Assembly (NCBI GenBank): GCA_015490695.1
Contig: WFXK01000057.1
Span: 1-5,173, forward strand
Source: Bacteroidota bacterium
GTDB lineage: Bacteria; Bacteroidota; Bacteroidia; SpSt-205; S141-50
Direction of reading: 5' to 3'
DNA length: 5,173 nt
Each line of letters begins with the position of its first letter. Position 1 is the first letter of the stretch. Positions 1 through 5,173 of this stretch are shown here, piece after piece. The notes below the pieces were generated by a model that had not been told where the DNA came from, made no database searches, and saw only the letters and a program-made list of their open reading frames with translations. The translations under genes were made by a program, and so were the position numbers.

Positions 1-1157
1 TCTTGTAGGGGTTGTAAATGTTGTTGTTGCTGTTGTTGATAGTCATGGTAAAGGGTTAAAGTATTTTGTGCCGTAGCTGTGCTTTTTAATAACCGCTGTA
101 TGAGTGCTTTCCATTGAGAGAGGATGTCAACCTCATTAGTGTTTTCATGAATAAACAAAACAAAAGGCGTTGCTTTAAGTTTTTTTAATTGGTTATAAAC
201 TACTTGTAAAGCAATCTTTTTTTGTGCAGTAATCAGTATGGTTTTTCCGCTCCAAAGGGCGTTGGCTGCCATGTTTGCCAATACTTGCGACTTTCCTGTA
301 CCTGGCGGACCATGAATAACAATAGATTTTCCTTGATGTAGCGCCTTTAAACATTCCCACTGACTTTGGTCGTAATCAAAAGGGAAAAAAGTGGGTGAGT
401 TAATAGAAGTGCTTTTTTGAGGTAGTGGCAGCAAAGAACGAAGTTGCTCAAAATCTTGCAAAAGGCTTTGACGGGGATGAACGAAAGCAGTTATTACGGC
501 AAAAGGTTGAACCTCTAATAAACCATTTTTCCAATAATGAAAGGATTTCAACGAACGCTGTTGAAACCATTGTAGTGGCTCTACGAAAGTTTTAGATGGA
601 AACCGAAGAATAATGTTTTGTTCCAGTAAAAAGTTTTCTAATTGGATGAGTAGTTGTCTTAAGTTTTCGTAAGGTTTAGGTTGGAAAGTGGTGTTTTGGA
701 TGGGTTGTTCGTTATAGCATTCATAGGCGTACAGGAAGTGGGAGTTTAGACAGATGCTTTGACGTTGGATTTGCCAACGGGGTTTTTGACTTTGAAAGTG
801 GAGCGTTATGGGAATCCACAACAGTGGCGCACGACAAAGAATGCCATTGATAAAACGTCCTTGAACAAAAGGGTAACCTACATATAAAAGCGTTCTGTCC
901 CATTGTTTTTGATTTTGCTGCTGTTGTTGATAAAGTTTTTGGAGTTGGCGTTCTACTTTGGCGGCTCTAGGCTCTCTGGGGTCTAAGGATGGAAGCAAAG
1001 TAACTTTGCCATAGCGTAAAAAACGATAAAATAGTGTTTCTGCACTGAAGCCGTATAAATGGTCTAAGACCATCCAGTCTATTCCGCGGCATTGTAACAT
1101 GCGTAATGTGGATAAATGAGGGTAGTAATACCAAAAGCGTTTATAAAAAGAGTGCAT
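1..1157 (-). CDS. Superfamily 1 helicase-like ATPase with DUF4011-like N-terminus (3' end outside window)
   Basis: This open frame of 385 codons reaches the left edge with no stop, so the C-terminal part is missing. Residues 92-121 (LYVGYPFVQG, then CRAPLLWIPITL) resemble the DUF4011-type region in front of many bacterial SF1 helicases. Next come a Q-motif-like segment (YDQSQ, 262-266), Walker A GPPGTGKS (283-290) followed by Q291, and a motif Ia-like stretch (TILITAQKKIALQVVYNQL, 306-324). The Walker B and later helicase motifs would lie beyond the edge. Family members often exceed 1000 residues and can end in a nuclease domain, which cannot be checked here. The ATG at 1157 is well bounded: an in-frame TAG at 1175-1173 lies only five codons upstream, with no other start between. 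Glutamine runs occur at residues 77-81 and 374-379. It probably remodels or unwinds nucleic acid using ATP in the cytoplasm; substrate and pathway are unknown. The helicase-like ATPase call is firm, the DUF4011 assignment is from recall. Confidence 0.85.
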   Translation of the reverse strand, partial: MHSFYKRFWYYYPHLSTLRMLQCRGIDWMVLDHLYGFSAETLFYRFLRYGKVTLLPSLDPREPRAAKVERQLQKLYQQQQQNQKQWDRTLLYVGYPFVQGRFINGILCRAPLLWIPITLHFQSQKPRWQIQRQSICLNSHFLYAYECYNEQPIQNTTFQPKPYENLRQLLIQLENFLLEQNIILRFPSKTFVEPLQWFQQRSLKSFHYWKNGLLEVQPFAVITAFVHPRQSLLQDFEQLRSLLPLPQKSTSINSPTFFPFDYDQSQWECLKALHQGKSIVIHGPPGTGKSQVLANMAANALWSGKTILITAQKKIALQVVYNQLKKLKATPFVLFIHENTNEVDILSQWKALIQRLLKSTATAQNTLTLYHDYQQQQQQHLQPLQ

Positions 1158-1167
1158 GATTGAAGGG

Positions 1168-1175
1168 CAAAACTA
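1168..1175 (-). promoter_or_regulatory. Bacteroidetes-type -7 box of the helicase-like gene
   Basis: The minus strand reads TAGTTTTG, an exact match to the Bacteroidetes housekeeping -7 consensus TAnnTTTG. It ends 10 nt before the ATG at 1157. There is no clear TTTG at the expected -33 position; only a weak TGTG lies about 21 bp upstream. If used, the 5' leader would be just a few nucleotides long. Confidence 0.5.
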
Positions 1176-1200
1176 AGGTATGTTTACCGTAAATACTCAC

Positions 1201-1228
1201 ATAGAAAGGTTGAAGTTGGTATAGAAAG
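1201..1228. repeat. Direct repeat ATAGAAAG, two copies 20 bp apart
   Basis: ATAGAAAG occurs at 1201-1208 and again at 1221-1228, a spacing of about two helical turns. The pair sits just upstream of the -7 box of the minus-strand helicase-like gene, where an activator or repressor could bind. The copies are short and the DNA is A-rich, so chance is a fair explanation. Confidence 0.25.
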
Positions 1229-1362
1229 AAAAAGTAGGAATGAGTAACATTTTTGTTTTAGCGTTGGCTTGTTTTAGAATATTTATTTGGGATAAGTGTT
1301 AGAAATGCTATAATAGGGCATAGTGATGATTTTGTGGAATATTGTTTCAGTAAGGGAACTTT

Positions 1363-1413
1363 TATAGTATTTTGAGGGTTTTATTTGTGATATTTGTAAA
1401 GGTATAGTATTTT
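1363..1413 (+). repeat. Direct repeat TATAGTATTTT, two copies 40 bp apart
   Basis: The 11-mer TATAGTATTTT occurs at 1363-1373 and 1403-1413. The second copy contains most of the -7 box of the secreted-protein gene. The first copy continues TATTTTG and misses the TAnnTTTG consensus by one T. It may be a decayed duplicate promoter or a paired protein-binding site; no function is shown. Confidence 0.35.
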
Positions 1414-1415
1414 TG
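1384..1415 (+). promoter_or_regulatory. Bacteroidetes-type promoter of the secreted-protein gene
   Basis: TTTG at 1384-1387 and TATTTTTG at 1408-1415 match the -33 and -7 elements of the Bacteroidetes promoter, separated by a normal 20 bp. Transcription would be expected to begin about 4-8 nt after the -7 box, which falls on or next to the ATG at 1421. No Shine-Dalgarno sequence fits between the box and the start codon, so the mRNA would be essentially leaderless. Confidence 0.6.
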
Positions 1416-1420
1416 CACGT

Positions 1421-3238
1421 ATGATTGTGGTAAGAGCTTTTACTTATTTCACTTTATTTGGTTTTTTATCATTGCATTTAATGGCACAAGGATGTTTTGT
1501 TTTTGGTGGAAATCAAGGAGATTACGCTTATGACCTTATACGTACCTTTGATGGAGGATATTTGATGGTAGGGGCGACTAATTCTTTTGGATTTGGTAGT
1601 CAGGATGGTTACATAGTGCGCTTTGATGTGGCTGGAAACCTTTTATGGAGTGCTGTTGTAGGCGGTACAGCAGATGATTGGCTGCGAAGTGCTATTGAAT
1701 TACCCGATGGTACTATTATGGCAGTTGGCACGACCTTCTCTTTTGGTTCAGGAAATAGCGATATTTATCTTTTAAAACTACAAAGTGACGGAACTATCCT
1801 TTGGAGTCGGACCTTTGGCGGTAGTGCAGCAGAACAAGGTTTTAAAATCCTCTTCAGTGCAGATTCTCAAATCGTTATCTTAGGTATTACCAGTTCTTAT
1901 GGGCAAGGGGATGAGGATATGTATCTTATAAAAATAGATACTGCTGGCAATGTTTTATGGCATAGGACGATTGGTAGTTGGGGAAACGAGGGAGCGTATG
2001 ACGGTTGTTGTTTAACCGATACAACCTGCGTCATTGTGGGATATACCACCTCTTTCGGAGCAGGATGGTATGATGTGTATGTGGTTAAAATAGATGCTAA
2101 TGGCACACCATTGTGGAGTACTACCATAGGAGGGAACTTTAGTGATGGCTACGTAGATAATGTAAAGGCTATTTCTTCTATCGTGCAGACTCAGGACAAA
2201 GGGTTTCTGATTGCAAGTAGCTCGTATTCTTTTGGTCCTAGCGCACCTATTTATACTTCTATTTACCTTATTAAATTGGACAGCAGTGGGAATTATCAAT
2301 GGAGTAAAACGATTGGAGGCAGCCGTTGGGAATATAGCGAAGCCATTAAAAAAACTTCCGATGGTTTCTATGTACTTGTCGGTACAACCGCTTCCTTCGG
2401 TTCGGGAGATGATGATGTGTATCTTATTAAACTAAATGACAATGGCGATACCCTTTGGACCCGTACCTTAGGAAATAACGACTATGAAGACGGTACAGGA
2501 GTTGTTCCTTTAAGTGGGGGTGAGGTTATCGTGGGAGGATATACGTGGTCTTTCGGTAATGGCGACTATGATTTTCTCTTAATGCGTGTAGATATAAACG
2601 GAAATACTTGCTCGCTTTGTCAAACAGGATGGGGAGGTGAAATCAGTAACCATAATAGTTTGATAGGTAGTGGATGGGATACCGCCAGTGGTATTCAAAT
2701 AAATAGTGGCGTCAATGCTACCAGTGGTGGAACCCTTATAGACCTCTGTGGTCCACTCTCTGTAGAAAATATCCATTTAAGGGCCTATGTTAAAAACAAT
2801 ATAGTAACATTATACTGGCAAGCTCCATATTCACAAGAGATCCGTTATTATAAAGTCTATCGTGCAACTGCTAACCAAGCTTTTCTCCCTATTTCTGTAA
2901 CGAACCAAACAACTTATCAAGATACCTTATTTCACAGCGGCATAATTTACTACTACGTTGAAGCTACTACTATAAATGGGGAAAGATTGTATTCTTCTGT
3001 AGCTAAAATAAGCATTTATAAACCTTTTTCTCTTCTTATGGATAAAAGTCACCTTGTTATTGAGGCTAAAGAAGAAATATTCCAAGTATCTTTGTATGAT
3101 GCCATGGGAAGACAATTACAACAGCTTAGGCCGCTAAAGGAAAAAGTGGTGATTTCTTTGAAAAATTATGCCATGGGATTTTATTTATTAGAAGTGCACA
3201 TAAAGGGGAAACGCTATAAAGCTATAATTTTAAGGTAA
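1421..3238 (+). CDS. Secreted seven-repeat beta-propeller protein with Fn3-like and T9SS type A sorting domains
   Basis: A 605-residue exported protein. Residues 1-22 form a signal peptide with a hydrophobic core and probable cleavage after A22, leaving Q23 as the new N-terminus, as often seen in Bacteroidetes. Residues 25-400 hold seven repeats of about 52 residues, each with an SFG-like turn (positions 55, 107, 159, 211, 270, 325, 377), a YLIKLD-like strand and GN.LW....GG; this suggests a beta-propeller. Residues 394-449 are a Gly/Ser/Asn-rich linker. Residues 450-531 resemble fibronectin III (TLYWQAP, YYKVYRA, YYYVEA). Residues 537-605 look like a T9SS type A sorting domain (VSLYDAMGRQL, MGFYLLEVHIKGK). 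It should cross the outer membrane by T9SS and be released or anchored on the surface. Ligand and role are unknown. The start is fixed by an in-frame TAA at 1397-1399 with no ATG, GTG or TTG between. C25 is a poor lipobox match, so a lipoprotein is unlikely. Confidence 0.93.
   Translation: MIVVRAFTYFTLFGFLSLHLMAQGCFVFGGNQGDYAYDLIRTFDGGYLMVGATNSFGFGSQDGYIVRFDVAGNLLWSAVVGGTADDWLRSAIELPDGTIMAVGTTFSFGSGNSDIYLLKLQSDGTILWSRTFGGSAAEQGFKILFSADSQIVILGITSSYGQGDEDMYLIKIDTAGNVLWHRTIGSWGNEGAYDGCCLTDTTCVIVGYTTSFGAGWYDVYVVKIDANGTPLWSTTIGGNFSDGYVDNVKAISSIVQTQDKGFLIASSSYSFGPSAPIYTSIYLIKLDSSGNYQWSKTIGGSRWEYSEAIKKTSDGFYVLVGTTASFGSGDDDVYLIKLNDNGDTLWTRTLGNNDYEDGTGVVPLSGGEVIVGGYTWSFGNGDYDFLLMRVDINGNTCSLCQTGWGGEISNHNSLIGSGWDTASGIQINSGVNATSGGTLIDLCGPLSVENIHLRAYVKNNIVTLYWQAPYSQEIRYYKVYRATANQAFLPISVTNQTTYQDTLFHSGIIYYYVEATTINGERLYSSVAKISIYKPFSLLMDKSHLVIEAKEEIFQVSLYDAMGRQLQQLRPLKEKVVISLKNYAMGFYLLEVHIKGKRYKAIILR
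1493..2620 (+). repeat. Seven-unit protein repeat (predicted beta-propeller blades)
   Basis: This stretch encodes residues 25-400 of the secreted protein. Spacings between successive SFG-like motifs are 52, 52, 52, 59, 55 and 52 residues; the longer units come from insertions around residues 247-260 and 273-279. The consensus is roughly DGG-hydrophobic-VG.T.SFG.G..D.YLIKLD..GN.LW.RT.GG. The copies are well diverged at DNA level, so this is an old amplification and not a recent tandem array. The N-terminal piece (GCFVFGG...) supplies what the last unit lacks. Confidence 0.8.
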
Positions 3239-3368
3239 AGAAGAAACCTTTGGGAAACAATTAGAATAGAAGTAGCAGAGATTGCAAAAATTTTAAAGTG
3301 ATATACAACCTCAACAACGTCGCTTCTATGTGATTGGATGTTTATAGAGAGCAAGCTGGAAAAAAGGA

Positions 3369-3400
3369 GTTGAAGCTTTGGTGTGATGTATTTACCTTTG
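3369..3400 (+). promoter_or_regulatory. sbcD: Bacteroidetes-type promoter of the sbcDC operon
   Basis: TACCTTTG at 3393-3400 exactly matches TAnnTTTG, with GTTG at 3369-3372 as a weak -33 element 20 bp upstream. Transcription would begin near 3405-3408. That lies downstream of the upstream in-frame GTG/ATG codons (3383, 3386), so it supports translation from 3452 or 3461 after a leader of about 45-55 nt. The rest of the gap at 3239-3382 shows no gene and no convincing terminator hairpin. Confidence 0.5.
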
Positions 3401-3460
3401 AATTCTACTTTATTTGTTTTTGTGAAATATATTTTAGTAGGCATCAAATTAATGGCATTT

Positions 3461-4621
3461 ATGAGTAAGATACTAATAACGGCAGATTGGCACCTTGGAA
3501 AGACCTACAACGGCAAAAGTTTGCTTCCTTTCCAGCACAGCATTCTTAATTGGCTTGTGGAACAAGCTATCAGCAGACAAGTGAAATGGTTCGTTATCGC
3601 CGGCGATATTTACGACAAACGACGCCCTAACAAGGAAGAGATGCAAGTACTTGAGACTTTATTGCACAAGCTTAATCAAGAAGGAATCCATATTGTGATA
3701 ATAGCAGGAAACCATGATGGTGAAGTGCTGACCCTGTATAGTTCACTTCTGCATAACTACAGTCGTGAACAATTGTATCTGCTTCGTATGGATACTTCAC
3801 AACATTTATTCCCTAAAAAAGTGTTTGAAATAAATGGCTTTTCATTTTATGCCTTACCCTATATAGATAGCTATACTTGCCAACACTTGCTTCAAAAAAA
3901 CAGTATTGTGTTAGACGACATGCAGCAAGAAAGCCTTTTAAATCTTTACCTTCAACACTGGATAAACGCTTTAGAAAACCCTGAAAAAACAATCTTAATC
4001 ACTCACCTATTGCCTTCGTCTCTAGCAAGTAGTGAATCAGGAGCGGATGAAATCGTTGGAAGAATGTTGCCTGTAGAACCTCAAACATTACAGAACCTTA
4101 AACACACTTTTGCTGGGCACATCCATCGTTCTATGACACTTAAACCTAACATCACCTTTGCAGGAGCCCCCTACCACTTAAATCCCTCAGACAAATACAA
4201 ACCTTCTGCCTTGATAATACAAGTCAGTGATGATTTGGCTATAGAACGTATTGAAAACATTCCTCCATTGTTCCAAATCCTTCGCATTTCAAAACAAGAA
4301 GAAATTGAAAATTTAATAAATAAACTAACAAAAGAACATTTTACCATCATTAAAATAGGTGGGAACGAGGTAGAAGCGCTCCACAAAGCAATTATTGAAA
4401 AGCTCCCAGATGACATAACAGTAAGCATTGAGTTTGAAAAGGGGAGTATCCCTGTTCAAAACTTTTCCAAAGTAGAAACAACTAAAAATTTGCATCAATA
4501 TTCTCCGCTGTCGCTTATTCAAACTTACGCTCAGGAAGTACATAAGGCAAAATTCACTGAAGAGGACTTGCAAACGATAACGGAAATCCTTGAAAAATCC
4601 CTTAACGATGAGACTGCATAA
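3461..4621 (+). CDS. sbcD: SbcD, Mre11-like nuclease subunit of SbcCD
   Basis: A calcineurin-like metallophosphoesterase of 386 residues from this start. The Mn-binding motifs are intact and in order: DWH (9-11), GDIYD (48-52), GNHD (83-86), TH (181-182) and GHIH (219-222). This is the SbcD/Mre11 arrangement; with SbcC the protein cleaves hairpins and blocked double-strand ends. The C-terminal part (about 270-386) corresponds to the capping and SbcC-binding region. ATG 3461 gives MSKILITADWHLG, which matches where family members begin. ATG 3452 (three residues longer) is also possible. An in-frame GTG at 3383 would add 26 hydrophobic residues and lies upstream of the predicted transcription start, so it is unlikely. 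The end overlaps sbcC by 14 bp, which indicates one operon and likely translational coupling. Confidence 0.95.
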   Translation: MSKILITADWHLGKTYNGKSLLPFQHSILNWLVEQAISRQVKWFVIAGDIYDKRRPNKEEMQVLETLLHKLNQEGIHIVIIAGNHDGEVLTLYSSLLHNYSREQLYLLRMDTSQHLFPKKVFEINGFSFYALPYIDSYTCQHLLQKNSIVLDDMQQESLLNLYLQHWINALENPEKTILITHLLPSSLASSESGADEIVGRMLPVEPQTLQNLKHTFAGHIHRSMTLKPNITFAGAPYHLNPSDKYKPSALIIQVSDDLAIERIENIPPLFQILRISKQEEIENLINKLTKEHFTIIKIGGNEVEALHKAIIEKLPDDITVSIEFEKGSIPVQNFSKVETTKNLHQYSPLSLIQTYAQEVHKAKFTEEDLQTITEILEKSLNDETA

Positions 4622-5173
4622 AATCAAACTAAAGAATTTTATTTCGCACGTTAATACGGAGATAGATTTTGAGGATATCGTAAGCCGCTATGGGACTAAC
4701 TTTATTCTTATCAGTGGCGATACAGGTAGTGGTAAGTCGTCTATTTTGGATGGTTTGATTACTGGCTTATATGGTCTTGGTGGACAAAAATCGCATATTG
4801 GAGGAAGAGAGCCGCTTTCTTCCTATGCTTCTGACAACCAGTGGCAGATAGAAGTGGAATTTTCTATTGGTAGTAAGCGGTACAAAGTGGTTCGGAAAGG
4901 TTCAACGGCAATATGGTATGAAGAACAAAACGGAAAAATGATAAGAGCCACTGAGCCTGTCTCCCTGCCCATTAAAGATGGCAAACTGGCACGTAAAGTA
5001 ATAGTGATTCCACAGGGAGAATATTTAAAACTACTGACAGCAACGAAACATGAACGACGAGATCTGTTACTCCAACTAATTAACGCGGATTGGCTAGATA
5101 AGTTCATTAAACAAATGAAACAAAAGCGAGACCTTGCAAGTGAAAGCGTTAAAGAAAGAGCAAAAGCATTAAA
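4608..5173 (+). CDS. sbcC: SbcC, Rad50-like SMC ATPase subunit of SbcCD (N-terminal part only)
   Basis: The first 188 codons of sbcC, open to the right edge; the full family protein is around 1000 residues. It opens with MRLHKIKLKNFISH, the usual first strand of Rad50/SbcC ATPases. Walker A is GDTGSGKSS (37-45), followed by ILDGLITGLYG. The Q-loop is in VIPQGEYLKLL (Q136), followed by the typical KHERRDLLLQLI. From about residue 160 the sequence becomes charged and helical, the start of the long coiled coil. The signature motif, Walker B and zinc hook lie outside the window. The protein drives ATP-dependent opening and closing of the SbcCD complex on DNA ends. Its ATG lies inside the last codons of sbcD in another frame, so it is probably translated by coupling. 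The P-loop differs slightly from the common GPTGAGKST form, without loss of the key lysine. Confidence 0.93.
   Translation, partial: MRLHKIKLKNFISHVNTEIDFEDIVSRYGTNFILISGDTGSGKSSILDGLITGLYGLGGQKSHIGGREPLSSYASDNQWQIEVEFSIGSKRYKVVRKGSTAIWYEEQNGKMIRATEPVSLPIKDGKLARKVIVIPQGEYLKLLTATKHERRDLLLQLINADWLDKFIKQMKQKRDLASESVKERAKAL

Noticed and set aside
1287..1314. Sigma70-like promoter TTGGGA-16 bp-TATAAT on the plus strand
   Set aside because: Bacteroidota housekeeping sigma factors prefer TTTG/TAnnTTTG, and a full match to that lies closer to the gene at 1384-1415. In AT-rich intergenic DNA a TATAAT is easily found by chance.
1484..1495. Lipoprotein signal around C25 of the secreted protein
   Set aside because: The residues before the cysteine are A-Q-G, which does not fit the lipobox L-[AST]-[GAS]-C. 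Cleavage after A22 with Q23 as the mature N-terminus fits better, as does the C-terminal T9SS domain.
1897..3115. Several minus-strand and alternate-frame open frames of 60-95 codons inside the secreted-protein gene
   Set aside because: They lie opposite or within a strongly supported coding region, have no recognisable domains, and look like shadows of the repeat-rich gene.
3266..3329. Inverted repeat ATAGAAG / CTTCTAT between the secreted-protein gene and sbcD
   Set aside because: Only 7 bp arms separated by 50 bp, with no T-run after it; it does not look like a terminator or an insertion-sequence end.
3214..3447. Minus-strand open frame of 77 codons across the gap before sbcD
   Set aside because: It overlaps the 3' end of the secreted-protein gene and the sbcD promoter region, has no recognisable domain, and has low-complexity hydrophobic content.
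1..5173. The helicase-like gene, secreted protein and sbcDC as one novel defence system
   Set aside because: The genes are on different strands and in separate transcription units, the middle protein is exported, and SbcCD is a common housekeeping repair complex. Proximity alone does not support a joint system.

Overview
The window looks like chromosomal DNA from a member of the Bacteroidota. Three things point there: a secreted protein with a C-terminal domain like the type IX secretion (T9SS) type A sorting domain; a signal peptide followed directly by glutamine, which is common in this phylum; and promoter-like boxes matching the Bacteroidetes -7 consensus TAnnTTTG (with TTTG or TTG about 20 bp upstream) in front of all three transcription units. 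No Shine-Dalgarno sequence is evident before the starts, which also fits. Genus and order cannot be told from the window.

Layout. (1) Positions 1-1157, minus strand: the N-terminal 385 residues of a large superfamily 1 helicase-like ATPase. It has a DUF4011-like front part and a Walker A motif GPPGTGKS, and it runs off the left edge. (2) Positions 1158-1420: a divergent intergenic region with a promoter-like box close to each start codon and two short direct repeats. (3) Positions 1421-3238, plus strand: a 605-residue secreted protein made of a signal peptide, seven repeats of about 52 residues that probably form a seven-bladed beta-propeller, a fibronectin III-like domain and a T9SS sorting domain. 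(4) Positions 3239-3460: a 222-bp gap with a promoter-like element. (5) Positions 3461-4621 and 4608 to the right edge: sbcD and the start of sbcC, overlapping by 14 bp and clearly one operon.

SbcD (Mre11-like nuclease) and SbcC (Rad50-like SMC ATPase) form one complex that processes DNA hairpins and blocked double-strand ends. The helicase-like protein is also a nucleic-acid enzyme, but the secreted-protein gene lies between it and sbcDC and it is transcribed away from them, so a shared function is not shown. The beta-propeller protein is exported and probably unrelated to the DNA enzymes.

I found no CRISPR array, RNA gene, insertion sequence, attachment site or convincing rho-independent terminator. 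I see no strong evidence for an undescribed multi-gene system. The most notable points are the nearly leaderless divergent promoters, the exact sevenfold propeller whose ends complement each other, and the uncharacterised helicase-like gene.
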